Of a DNA stretch of 64,000 bases, positions 1 to 54,776 are shown piece after piece. Within the stretch, counting starts at the first letter, position 1; each line of letters opens with the position of its first letter. Source of the DNA: Hormiphora californensis (taxonomy: Eukaryota > Ctenophora > Tentaculata > Cydippida > Pleurobrachiidae); contig CM035351.1 in assembly GCA_020137815.1 (NCBI GenBank), positions 2,765,409 through 2,829,408 on the forward strand. The letters are read 5' to 3'. Below the pieces are notes generated by a model. The model was not told the origin of the DNA. It saw only the letters and a list, made by a program, of their open reading frames with translations, and made no database searches. Position numbers and translations under genes: made by a program.

Positions 1-42956
<42,956 letters not shown>

Positions 42957-43162
42957 ACTGCTTGAAGAGCCCCAACATTTTTAAAAAGAACTTGAAGTTC
43001 TTGAAAGACACTGTCGAGAGAGTGCAGTATGAATTGAGACGAAATATTATTAAGTTTTTAATGAGTCATTAATAATGACACGTGACCTGAGAGATATTTG
43101 CAGGCCCTTTATTTACCCTTTTTGTACAATACTTGTAGAGCAAGCATATTTACAGTAATGAC

Positions 43163-43168
43163 AATAAA
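43163..43168 (+). promoter_or_regulatory. Poly(A) signal of the giant gene
   Basis: AATAAA lies about 207 bp after the TAA. On the opposite strand, TTTATT at 43108-43113 reads AATAAA and could serve the convergent aminopeptidase gene, some 800 bp past its stop. Confidence 0.6.
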
Positions 43169-43189
43169 ATATTTTGATATTCTGTGGCC

Positions 43190-43912
43190 CGGGATGGCCT
43201 TTTTTCGGATTGTTGACCCTATTTTGTACTTGTAGCTATCCATTGGATTTTCATTCCAAACCAACGTGTCTTCAACTTTCAAGGAAGAGGAGATGAAGGA
43301 AGGGGCAGTGGTGGGAGAAATCAAGGAATTTGTCTGAATCGAGTGCGGCATAAATTATTATTTTGCCGCTCGCCGCGCACGTTGCCGCCGCGCAAATACA
43401 GCGCCGCGCACAGACAATACTAATATTACATATGTGTCAGACATTTCGAGGCGTGTAACTTTCGATGTTTCCGGTTAGTAACGCATCAATGATTTCTCTC
43501 ACTGCGCCACCCCATGACACCACTTCTTTAGAAATAGAACCAGAAGTTCAACTTCTAATTTTAGTTCTAGACCGAACCGGACCGGAGCTCCGCGGAGCCT
43601 ACTAATTCAAAACACGCTTCTACATAAGTGATAAAGTGTAAAATTTAGTAAAATTCATGTCATATATAATCTTTTAAAACGTTTGTCATACCCTGCCAAA
43701 CACGTCTCTCAGACCTCATCCTACAACAATAATTAGAAAACATACTCCCGTTTCTCTCAAACTGTCAGTTGCATTTATCCAGTCAGTGTAGAATTATAGA
43801 ACTGTCAATACCCTCTAAAATAATAATCTCATTCTCTCTCGGCTAAAAATAAAAGTAGTCACTTCCTTAGCTCCCTTTAGCTGCTACTAACACTACAAAA
43901 TCCCAATTCTGA
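43190..43912. other. Intergenic space between convergent genes
   Basis: No gene is seen. A GC-rich CGCCGCGCA-type patch lies near 43366-43420 and a short palindrome around GGAGCTCCGCGGAGCC near 43585. The rest is AT-rich. Confidence 0.6.
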
Positions 43913-46900
43913 TCATTCTACATAGTCCCTGATGGCCTGTCCGTGTTTCGAAAGCCATGCAATATTCCCTTGTATGCTTTGTAGAGAAGATTCATAGGCA
44001 GCGGTTGCGGGTCCTAAACTCTCGTAGCGAGGGACGAAGAATTCTTTAATCTGAAAATAACAGGTGATGTTTAATGGAATTACTGTCAGTCCTAAAATTG
44101 GATTGTTTGCTATCAATTGTATCTGCATGTTTCTGACTTTTAATAAAGTAAGAAACACGCTTAGAAAATGACACGCCATTCTTACTTTGTCATAACTCGT
44201 CTGATCAGAAAACTTGGATAACACACCAAAGACATAAGCATCAACTGCAAATATAGCTCCAGCAAACCGCCTGAAAAATGTCATCATGAGTCAAGGTGGA
44301 AAACTATACTTATTTGAGTTGTTCAGAGAAACAAAAATTACACTCAGACTGATGGCATTATAATACGCCCCCCCCCCTCCGGCCCCCACCCCCTATTACA
44401 CACATAAAAGAGATGGGGGCAATAAAAGAAATCACCTATAGCTGGGCTAACTAGTTTGGTGCAGTGCACTTACTCTTCACGAATATAGTCCCAGTGGTCG
44501 ATGAGGAACTTCAGGGAGACTTCACGGCCTAGTTTGGTTTGTGTTATACTCCTTCCCATGATGTAGAGGGCATCACTTGGTCGAACAAGGGTGTCATCCA
44601 GACAATAATTTGAATATCTGATGAGGGGGTCATGGTGTTGTATAGAAGGGACACACCTAGTGAAGTAGCAACCTACTAGTAGGTAGTGAACCTAAAACCT
44701 ACAAAATATCAGCTGCACTAACTTGACAAGTGTAGCATTGTCCTGAATGAGGCCGAGTGCGTAGTATAACACCTGCTGTTCCGCTGCAGAGGGAGATGTA
44801 AGGTACTTTCCCCACAGCCACTGCCAATCATCCTTCAGTTCGTCAGTCACTGGCTGCTGACTCATCACTGTTTTTAGGATAGTGCTCTTGAAGTCGGTCG
44901 GGAGGGGAGAGTTTTCGCTGAAAATGAGAATGAGTTAAATGCCTCTCGCTCTCGCATGAAATGGACTTGTTATGTTCTAACCCTCCTTTACATTTGTAAA
45001 GAGGGTCATGGCATAGATAAAAGTTGATAATGATATATGAGGCATAAACTCTTGCCAGTGGCGCGTTATTTCAGATACCTTTCTCCCAGCGCGCCGCTGG
45101 GAGAAGGTAGCTGTAGTTTATCCGCCACTGGCGGATAAACTGGTTTAAATCACGACGACGATCCCGAGGCGTAGCCGAGGGAGAGGCGGAGGGGTTTAAA
45201 CCTATAACGCGTCTGTGGCAAGAGTTTATGGGTTATATACCCTGCTTTAGTTGTTTGTTACAAGTATTACACACTAACAAGAGAGAGAACACTAATCAAA
45301 ACACACAAAGAGAACTGAGAAACAGTCAAAAACATCTCTCAATTGAGTGTACATTGTTTGGTAACAGTTACTAAGGAGAGAGAGAAAGAAATAACAAGAT
45401 ATGGGGCATGCTAGACATAACACAGAGGAATTGAGATAGTGAGAAAGAAGGGAAGATAAAGAGAGAGTAATTGACGGAATGTGTTGTTTCTTTCTCTCCA
45501 ATTTAGTGTGTAACTCTTGCAAACAGTGTTCCCTCTGTATTTCAGTCAGAACTGATCATTTACACACACTTTGAATGTAACATAGGAGTTAAACATAAAT
45601 AACCTGCCAGTGGGAAATAATCTGCCGCTGGACTGGCTGGTTATCGAGAGCGCGCTAGTGGGACTTCTCGCCAGTGGCGCATTATTTAAGTTAGCAGGGT
45701 ATATAATTATATATAAATAGTTAACTCACTCTTTGTATTTCTGGAAGAACTCCTTAGCGGCGGTGATGCAACCGGCTACTTCAAACTGACACGCAGTCGA
45801 AATAGCGAAAACTACCTTTTGTCTAGCGGAGAATATTGAATAAGGGGCGAGGTTAAAATATAGATATATTGTTATAGGTACAATTAGGTTTTGTAATGAA
45901 CACATACTATAAGTATAACACGAGGTATGACCTTCCACTTCTCAAACTCCAGAGACACTTTACTGTATAACAGTGTACGACTAACACTGGAAAACAACAA
46001 CTAACCGTTTCTGGAAGTTTCCATCTGCATCATCAACTGGTAGTGGAGTTGGATCCGTCACCTTGAAATATTCTTTGTACTGTTCATACAACGTTTCATA
46101 ATACGGTTTCCACTTGGCCTTCCATTCGGTATTGAGAGTAGAATTCCCAGAGATTTGCCTCCCTACTACAGCCAGCTGTCTGTGGACCTCCTTCCAGGGT
46201 ACCAAGGGTAGGGTGGTATCCTTCAGAACATTCCCTAACAACTCCAATCCAACTGACATAGGTTTCATCCCTGAGCTGATCATGAGGAACGTGTCGAATA
46301 TCGTGCCCTGTTTTTCCGAGGTAGTCAGAGCCTGGAGGGAGGGATGGGTTAGCTGGTACCCAAAGGACATTGTATTGATCTCTTAAAGTCTGGTTTTGTA
46401 GTGTAACTGAAATGGTAACAATCAATACACTGTATGGTAACAAACAATACACTGTGTGCAACTACCTTCCACTTCGCTCCATCATCTCCATCATCTCCAA
46501 ACAGCTCCTTGTTCAGCCGGGCCGCCATATCATAACTGTAGTCAACAACGTAGTATCCATCACTGTTCAGATTGAGTCGGATAAACTCTTCAGGGTCCGA
46601 GAAATCGAAGGGAATGATCACTGAAATAGGGGGGAGGGTTAGGGAGGGTAGTTCTTTGAGGGGGGGGGGGGGTGAGTTAGTTTGGGACTGATAGGAATAT
46701 TCTCGAATTTATCCATCAATGCCATGGGGTGTCAAGTTTAATTTCTCTAGACCACTAATAATGTGTAGATAAGATGTGCCTACGTCGCAATGACGTCACA
46801 ATTTGAGATGACCCTACATTATATGACGTTATTGTATGGGGGAGGGATACACTAATAGAGAGATAAGAGGGATTTCTACTTAGTGACGAAGGCATTTTCG

Positions 46901-49900
46901 TGACACATATAACAGTACATAGAGGGAGGGCCCTCGAGAGATTAACAAAGATTATACTCACAATGAGAGTGTGGTTTTAGCCACTCAAACGAAGGTATCC
47001 CATCTTTCTTTATGTATTTAACTGGTACATACCACTGGTAGCTGGAGATAGGAAAATAAGGGTTAGATACCTAAATTTGAATATATCCACGGCCCATACT
47101 TTACTTCTAAGTTACTAGCGCACCCATTGGGTGCGCCTCAAGTATAAGGGCTTTTTAACAACCCACCCGGCTTCGCCGGGTGGTTCTTTTCGCCCCTTTC
47201 AACGGTAATAACGGTATTATAATAGAGATACGGTATTATAATAGAGATACGAATGTATAGTGTTTAAAACGAGCACCTGGTACCATCTACATAAACCTTC
47301 CTAATGGTTCATTTCAAATATAATATCCTTTCAAGAATATATCAAGAATCTATCAAGAATCTAAAAGCACGGAGACTGACCTGTAAGGTGACACCTTGTC
47401 TCCCGTGGTGTCCTCTCCAGCGATCAGGAACCGTTCCTGTGACACTACCACATGACCCTCATCAAACCGGCTCACTTTTAGAACGGGGAAGTTCATTTGA
47501 AGGGTCCAGGTGCTCATCACATCCTTTATACTGACACCCGAGTCAGGGCTGACTTTCTGGTAAACCTGTTGAGGGGAAATTGCTAAGAAGATGGGGAGAG
47601 TTAATCACAGTGCTATTCATAAATAAAAAAACCAGGGGGATGCCTAGCAAGACAGAATGAAAGTCTTGAGAAGTAAAGAGACTCACAAATCGCGGTTTTT
47701 GTGCAAATTATTCGTGGTTATTAATTCCAGCTAGTGTGTGTGTAACTCAAATGTAGTACCTTGTCTAGCTCCCCATACAGATCCATCTGGACCGCGTTTC
47801 CGTATCTGTGCTCCTTGATGTACTCCTTTATTGCCTCCTCAAAATGATTCGTGTTTCCACCCGGGTCCATAAACATTTTAGCTTGTCGCAGAATAGCAGA
47901 TCCCTGGGAAGAGAGGGGATTTGAATAGCAGATCCCTGGAAAGAGAGGGGGATTTAAATAGCAGATTATAGTTTAGTCCAGGAAGCGACCGAATATTCGG
48001 TTCGGTTCGGTTCGGTTCGGAAATTCGGTGTTTTTTGGGCGGTTCGGTTCGGTTCGGTTCGGTAGGAAATTTTGGCCGAACCACCGAATTTTTTGGTCAA
48101 AAAATGCCCAGAAATCGGGCTTTTTCATGCAAAATTTTTCAATTATTTCACGAAAATTGTATGGATTTCAATGTCAATTTCGCCGTATTAAACCCTACTT
48201 ATTTCGAATCGGTGGTGCTATGTGGAAATGATTTCGCTAGTTAGCGGGTTCGATATGGATTGATTTGATACCTGACTTCCCGTCGAATCGTGTCCTCATG
48301 AGAGGGTCAACAAATTCAGAAACTTTTTTTTCTTCAAAAAATTCATGGAGAGCACCGATCAAGGTGTTAAGAATCATTCTCTGAAATTTTGTAAAAAAGT
48401 TTGGAAAATATTTCAAAGTCAATTTTATGGAAAATTTTCTATGTCAATTTTTGCGTACGAATCGTGTTTCGAATCGGTATTGCTAAGCGGGAGTGATGTT
48501 GCTAATTAGTGGGTCCGAGATGGATTATGCTGATACGTGATCCCCCATCAAATCTAATTAGGAAGTTTAGGGGAAACGATTCATGTTTCAATAAATCCTG
48601 CTAATTAGCGAGAGCACTGCCGCATAGCATCACCGATTCGCAGCACGATTCGTACGGCAAAATTAACATAGAATTTTTTTCCGAAATTGACTTTGAAATA
48701 TTTTACAAAGTTTTTTCACAAAATTATATGTTTCTCTAAAAATTCATGGAGAGCATCGATCAAGGTATTGACAATCATTACCTGAAATTTTGTGAAATTT
48801 TTTTTCTGAAAAATATTTTAAGTAAATTATGGTATACGAATCGTGTTTCTAATCGACAATGCTAAACGGGAGTGATGTTGGTAATTAGTGGGTCCGAAAT
48901 GGATTGTGCTGATACGTGATCCCCCATCAAATCTAATTAGGAAATTTAGAGAGACACGATTCATGGTTCGTTTAATCCTGCTAGTTAGCAATACCAATCC
49001 CGTATAGCATTGCCGATTCGAAACACGATTCGTACGCAAAAATTGACATAGAAAATTTACGATAAAATTGACTTTGAAAATTTTTTCACAAAATTGACTT
49101 TGAAATTTTTTCAAACATTTTTTAACAAAATTTCAGAGAATGATTCTCAATACCTTGATCGGTGCTCTCCATGACTTTTTAGAGAAACATTTATATACAG
49201 AAAAAGTTTTGTATGGTTCGGTTCGGTTCGGTTCGGTTCGGTTACCGAAATTCGGTTCGGTTCGGTTCGGTTCGGTTCGGTAAAAAAGTTTTTCAAATTC
49301 GGTTCGGTTCGGTTCGGTGGAAAAAAACCCGGTTCGGTCGTTTCCTGGTTTAGTCGTTTAGAGTTATAACACCATTTGGTGTATAATAGGTCGGTGCTCA
49401 CTCACATACCTTTGAGTAGGAAATAGAGTCGAATTGAGATGTAATATCGTCAGGTTCTTCCACCGCAACAGATGTTGGTCGAGAACTCATGTAGGAGTCA
49501 ATAGAGAGGGCAGCCGATTTGTCGGAATACGTCTGGAAATCATTCTAAAGGAAAATAGAGTTATGTGAGTGGTTATGGGGACCAGAAAACCCAGTCAACA
49601 ATCACGTAGTTCCAATTAGGTGGATAATTTCAACACTTACATTATTCCAAAAAGGTTCACTGGCGTCAGTTCCAATCCACTCAACGTAGGATGCAAAGCC
49701 CTCATTCAGCCATAAGTCATTCCACCATTTCATGGTTACTAGGTTACCAAACCACTGGAAATGATCATTGATGGAGACTTTGATAAACCCGATATATATG
49801 GTGAGATGATATCCTAAAAAATAATAAATCTCCCAAACTAGAAATCATATCGTACCTGATGGGCGAGTTCGTGAGACACAACAGTGTTGACTCTCGACTT

Positions 49901-52900
49901 TGTGCTTATTGTATCATTCACGGTGTTGTACAAAAGTGCAGTTTCTCGGTAGAGGATTAACCCCCAGTTCTCCATCGCTCCAGCACTAAAATCAGGCACC
50001 GCCACAGAATCTGCGGGAAATATTTCATTAATCATTATCGGAGTACCATGGTGAACTAAATAATAACAGGGTGTGTGTGTGTATAAACAAGCCAAAATTG
50101 TAGTTTTGATAAACTAACCAATCTTCCTGAGAGGGAAATCCGTCCCATAAAACTCCTCGTATTTATCAATCACTTTCCGTGTGATATCTGCAGAGTAAAC
50201 CCCATCACCAGCATCAATAGCAGGACCTCGACCACACGTCCTAACTTTAACATTAGTATTCGTTTGTTGGACCTCAGTACATTTAAAGTCAGCGATAACA
50301 AAAGCCAGAAGATATGTTGACATTTTGACGCTCTTTTCAAATGAGAATGTCCTGTAAGTATCGTCCACTGAGACAGGGTCTCCCTTTTGAGGCATGTTCC
50401 AAAGCACCAGAGGGTACTTTTTCTCTGTGGTAATGGTCATCTTGAAGACGGCTTTCATGTCAGGTTCATCAAAACAGGGCATAACTTTGCGGGCGGCAAG
50501 TGGCTCCATTTGAGACGCCAACAACCACCTGAGAGGAAGATTATGGAATTGGAAAATATAGATATCTTTCAGGTTCCTAATATATTCGGATAATAACTTC
50601 AGATCTTACTTTTTCTCTCCGTTTTCTTTGTAGGAGCTCAGGTAGATTCCATCCAGACCCTCCACCAGCCGGGACCTCCACTCTAGAGTTAGGAAGTACC
50701 TGCCTGGCTCTAGGGTGGAGCCCAGTTGCATCACATAGAAACTATTAGCAGTGAACGGGTAGGCATGGGTCACTTTCACATGTTCCCTATCTTCAGGCTT
50801 ACCCTGTGGAGAAGGGTTTGTTAAATTCTCAAATTTAACTCTTATTAAATACCTCACTTCAAGATTATCAGCAGGAACCGACCGAAACAAGTAAACAACC
50901 AATCAGAACTCGTTATTTAGGTCATGTGACTGGTTATCAGCCAATCAGGCACCAGTATTTCCTGATTTGGTCGGTTCCTGATTCTCAGATTCAAAATTCA
51001 AATATAATGTAATCACTCCCTCTACCCATTCTCACAGTATAAGCCTGCTCCAACTACAAAAAGTTTACTCTATTAGTCCTACCTTACTCACTGTATTGCT
51101 CCTTCTTACCTTGCCATCCCGTTGTACAGTGCAACTAGTAACGTTCATCTCATACCCCTGTAGTTTGTGTCGAACATTGTTCATGTGCATTATGATGGAA
51201 GATGTCTTGTTCACTACATCCACTGATATCGTCTCTCTGCCTGGTGAAGCGGGGACGGGGTTCGTGCCTTGTTGTAAATAATTGGAGATATTGGAGAATT
51301 GAAATTAGACATGATAGTAGTCGGTGTAAAAGATGGTTTGGGTGACTGATACTGGTAAAGTAAGAACATTTCAGAAGGCGTTCTAGTGAGGGTCTAGTTG
51401 AAAGAAGAGTCACCCCGCCCCTATAATACACTGTCCCTATACCTAACCTGTAAACAACTGGTCAGTGATGGATATTTTCAGGGAAACGTCATACTCCACT
51501 GGTATCACATTCCGAGGTAAGCGGATATCTTCCCAGTTTTGTTGGGGCTCAGGCTTTTCAGCGCTCACCGAGGAACCTGAATCAAGGGGGGGGGGGGGGG
51601 GAATAAACAAACAAACAAACGGAGAAACAAACAGAGAAACAAACAAACGGAGAAACAAACAGAGAAACAAACAGAGAAACAAGCAGACAAACAAACAGAG
51701 AGACAAGCAGACAAACAAACAAACAAAGTGCTACTTACTGACTGTTGCGATGACAACTATTGATATGATAGCTGAGACCACCAGTAACGCTAAAATGATC
51801 CGCTTTGTGTCCCGGTTAAGGGATCCCCATTTCTCCCTCGCGCTCTCTAACATGCCACCACCTGATCATAAAGAGAGAGATTTGTATTGGAAAACTATCT
51901 TTAATCCACAAAACAAAGCTGGTGAAGATAGGATAGGGGTTATATGGTTACTATAGCAACAAAGTTCGTTACAGTTTTATACGGGTGTAACATCATTACA
52001 ATATATTATATATATATGCACTGTGTAGAGGTATATTTGAAGTCATTCGCTCTCGAAGCATATGGTTTATTGGTTTGGGGTCCCCTTCTTGAAATATTTA
52101 ATACCAAGCATTCACTATTGGCAAATTTTTCGTCTAAATAATGAACATTTGATACTTAATTAGCAACTTATACACGTGATAGAATCCTACATTTACAATT
52201 TACTCAACAGGTAAATAATAGCGTAATATTTTGCCAGTTTCACCACGCCCCACACAGGAGGGTTAGAACAATAACGTGTCACAAGACGACGACAAACCGG
52301 GGTCAAAAAAGGGACCGGGATCTGTGCCAAGAAATCAAAAGAAAGGGAGCTTCGTAGGCAATGGTATGTTTGGACGACCATGAGATAAGAAAATGAGAGT
52401 GGGGGTAACTAGATTACAACTTAACTGCGGCGAGAGTGTGAAATTCACGATAAAATATATATGGGTGAAGAATGGGCTAGATTCAACAAGGGGGAGAGAG
52501 GGAGGGAGCTGGGCGTTGTGAGAAACTAGAGATGCTGGGGGAATTAGGTGGAAGTCTGGTGTAAAATTAGAGAGAGAGAGGGGGGAGATCGGTAAACAAA
52601 GGTGGTGTTTCCTGATGAGATAAATTAGGGCGCTAAATTTCAAATCTCTCCGGCCGGACAATGTAATTGAGAATATTAAAAACGTGCTGCAGACGTGGCT
52701 GAATAGTAAGATGCAATGGGGGGGGGATAACAATGAAATGGGTTGCGAAACCGCCAATTGAAATAGGAAACGACCGAATATATAATGTTTTTAAACAATG
52801 TGAAGAAGAGAGAGAATAGCGCTGGACGGTAGTGTACAATTACCTATACGTATAATGCAGCTATATTTTCGGTTCACTAGTAAAATGCAGCGATGCGTGC

Positions 52901-53053
52901 AGCTATAGACGGAAAAAGGCGACGTACCGGGGCCAGACAGACAGTAGACACAGTATGAGAGAAACTCAGGAACAATAAATTAGAGTAAAAATACACATAG
53001 CCCCGCACTGACAGCCGTTTATTCTGAATTTATTACCAGTTTAGAGTTTCTCT

Positions 53054-53089
<36 letters not shown>

Positions 53090-53692
53090 CACCTCCAGCC
53101 ACGTGGAGGTGAAAAAAAAAAAAAAAAAAAAATTAGAGAAACTCTAAACTGGTAATAAATTCAGAATAAACGGCTGTCAGTGCGGGGCTATGTGTATTTT
53201 TGTTATCTAATTATTTCTTACATAACCAGTAGTGAACTGCCCCTAGAAGTATGCCCCAACCTAAATAGTTGGGTACTGTTTACCTCCCTAAATAATTACA
53301 CCAGCAATACATGTAACAGTAAGGCGGGCAGTGCAACAATGAATTTCTGATAGAAATACTAACCCGATCTGATCCTCCCAAATTGTAGCATTGTTCAAAT
53401 GTATCACGTTGCAGTATCTATAGAAATTTTCTATTGATCTACTGCAACCCGGGACACATTTGAATTAAACAATGAAACAATTGATGAGATTTAGGAGGAT
53501 CAGATCGGGTTAGTATTGGGAGAATTGCTGTCCACCCACTGTCAGGACAATGCTCTGACACCCCCCCAGTATATAATACTCACACCAGGTTTGGTGGGGT
53601 TGCTTCATCTCCACAGTAGGCTGCTGATCCTGGTCTGATCCCTGATCCATTTCCAGCCGCATCATAGGCAACTCAATACGGTCCTGGGACAT
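43913..53692 (-). CDS. M1-family zinc aminopeptidase, membrane-anchored, 19 exons
   Basis: Complement exons, 5' to 3': 53584-53692, 51739-51861, 51448-51576, 51110-51267, 50610-50803, 50119-50528, 49856-50010, 49641-49754, 49410-49544, 47760-47903, 47381-47565, 46962-47041, 46466-46620, 46006-46331, 45730-45822, 44723-44917, 44474-44617, 44186-44270, 43913-44050. They sum to 3,072 nt, 1,023 codons plus TGA, with consistent phase. Residues ~58-77 form a hydrophobic anchor after a basic, acidic cytosolic tail, as in type II members (aminopeptidase N/A, LNPEP). GAMEN is at ~385-389, HELAH at ~421-425 and the third zinc ligand Glu at ~444 in LNEGF. The catalytic Tyr is at ~507 in FDSISYSKG. The C-terminal ERAP1-C-like helical domain is complete ([14 protein letters not shown] near the end). 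It should trim N-terminal residues from peptides outside the cell. Start chosen: ATG at 53692, with an in-frame stop just upstream. Confidence 0.92.
45043..45230. mobile_element. 188-bp foldback element with nested palindromes
   Basis: The ends CATAAACTCTTGCCA and TGGCAAGAGTTTATG are perfect inverted repeats of 15 bp, extending imperfectly to ~27 bp. Inside are two more stems, around TCTCCCAGCG/CGCTGGGAGA and GTTTATCCGCC/GGCGGATAAAC. It lies in an aminopeptidase intron. A related CGCCAGTGGCGCATTATTT segment lies at about 45670, so more than one copy exists. No target duplication was recognised. Confidence 0.7.
45525..45572 (+). repeat. ~48-bp dispersed repeat, copy 1
   Basis: The AGTGTTCCCTCTGTATTT...GAACTGATCATTTACRCNCACTTT segment is shared in the same orientation with 56254-56302, with a few mismatches. 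Confidence 0.8.
47891..47960 (-). repeat. 32-bp tandem duplication of a splice acceptor
   Basis: On the minus strand the acceptor of exon 47760-47903 (CCCAG then GGATCTGCTATTC) is repeated 32 bp upstream, with a third partial copy near 47957. The period is not a multiple of three. Confidence 0.8.
47979..49347. mobile_element. 1,369-bp non-autonomous hAT-like element
   Basis: The ends are CAGGAAGCGACCGAA and, inverted, CAGGAAACGACCGAA, flanked by a perfect 8-bp duplication GTTTAGTC (47971-47978, 49348-49355). Terminal TTCGG/GGTTC pentamer arrays occupy both ends (about 47997-48064 and 49218-49320). The interior has two ~200-bp subunits (48455-48655 and 48834-49035), each with inverted ends containing CGAATCGTGTTTC. 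A flanking segment ending near CACCGATCAAGG occurs three times, once inverted. No transposase ORF is present. It lies in the M1 aminopeptidase intron 47904-49409. Confidence 0.92.
49641..50010 (-). other. Catalytic core exons of the M1 aminopeptidase
   Basis: Two exons split the active site: 49856-50010 holds the exopeptidase motif GAMENWG and ends VVSHELAHQ; 49641-49754 begins [21 protein letters not shown]421, H425 and E444 are the expected zinc ligands and E422 the general base; all are present, so the enzyme looks active. Confidence 0.93.
50872..50980 (-). mobile_element. 109-bp hAT-like MITE, copy 2
   Basis: Same length and family as 11386-11494, in opposite orientation, with about five differences. 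The ends are CAGGAACCGACCGAA and CAGGAACCGACCAAA. The target duplication is 8 bp with one mismatch (ATTATCAG 50864-50871, ATTCTCAG 50981-50988). It is in an intron of the aminopeptidase gene. Confidence 0.92.
51603..51727 (+). repeat. (AAAC)n-type minisatellite
   Basis: Irregular array of AAACAAAC, GGAGAAAC and CAGAGAAAC units just downstream, on the + strand, of a poly-G run, in an aminopeptidase intron. Confidence 0.9.
52987..53201. repeat. 215-bp near-perfect inverted repeat with poly(T)/poly(A) arms
   Basis: About 69 bp of unique sequence (starting AAAAATACACATAGCCCCGC) followed by 34 T is mirrored by 21 A and the exact reverse complement. An 8-bp stem CACCTCCA/TGGAGGTG surrounds a 6-base loop. 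Similarity continues weakly outside both ends. It may be a foldback element, an inverted retro-insertion, or an assembly/read foldback. Confidence 0.9.
53355..53517. mobile_element. 163-bp foldback MITE-like element
   Basis: The terminal 24 bp are perfect inverted repeats (AATACTAACCCGATCTG... at the left, mirrored at 53494-53517). The interior continues to pair imperfectly (CATTGTT, AAATGTRTC, TTGCAGTA, TAGAAA segments) almost to the centre, so the whole is a long hairpin. No clear target duplication is seen. Confidence 0.78.
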
Positions 53693-54776
53693 GATTTACT
53701 AGAGATGTATCAGAAGGGTGCTGTTTGGGAGTTTCTAATCTCAGTAACAGAATAGTAACACAACTCGAATCAAAATGTAATAATCTTATCTTATGTAGAG
53801 GTACAACTAAGATCAACACATTATTGGGAGCGACACATTGTGTGTTACCGACATATAATGCTGCCCCCAAATGATAGGAAATCGTCTGAAGACACCACAT
53901 TTGAAGACCATTATCTCTCACCTAGCACCCACACTCGCACTGTCTCTCTCTCAGTCTCTGTATATCTCTCTCCCTGTCTCTCTATTTATCTCTATCTCTC
54001 TCACTCTGTATATCTCTCTCGCTGTCTCACAAAGTTGTGGTAAGATATATGGTAAATTTGTCATCTGCCGTCGGAACTTGCTCAAGAGGTAGAACACATG
54101 TGACAGTACACTACAAAATGGTACAATAGCATCAGGAGTCAGGACTCTGTGAATGAAAGATGCACACATATATTATTGTTGAATTTAATATCAGATGACA
54201 TTTGTAATTTTGGATCGGGTTTGGATCACAGAAACCAGTATTACATAGAAACCAGTGCACATGCACTAAAATATATGCAAGGAATGATCAGATAATTGAT
54301 TAAATCTTGTTGATTGGTGCATTGATAGTGCTGCATTGTTATTTCATTATTTAGAGCCACACAGAGTACAACACATACACGTTACCGATAGGAGAGAGAG
54401 GGAGAAGAAATCCACTCAATCTGTATGAATAGAAATGTGTATTGTGACTCGAGCCACTTACCCAAGTCCCAATCTTATTTTCAACAAAAGAACCCCATTA
54501 ATGACCCCCCCCCCCAACGTGTATAATACAGTCACCACATAGCGACTGTAAGAAAGAGAAACTTGGACCACCACAGCTCTACTAATACTCCGTTTGGACA
54601 GTGGTGGTGGGACTTTCCATTACCCAATACCCACCAATGACCTGATCGGGTCTGCACCATACCCGTTTCGATCAGGTCGGCGCCGCCAGGTAGTCAATTA
54701 TAAACACCAATAACGGACAATATCCCACCAATAACTAACAAACACAATAACTAACAGAAACTAACAATAATCCTAC

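Larger units (their letters stand above)
51862..53583. other. Long first coding intron of the aminopeptidase gene
   Basis: A 1.7-kb intron with no coding signal. It contains the two foldback sequences listed separately. It also holds a solo terminus AGGAAACGACCGAATAT at 52765-52781, matching the left end of the 1,369-bp hAT-like element. Confidence 0.7.

Noticed and set aside
47997..49320. TTCGG arrays as interstitial telomere repeats
   Set aside because: The pentamer is not a known animal telomere motif and lies within the terminal regions of the hAT-like element.
51565..51756. Cys/Leu/Phe-rich minus-strand ORF
   Set aside because: It is a translation of the (AAAC)n array; the aminopeptidase splice sites lie on each side.
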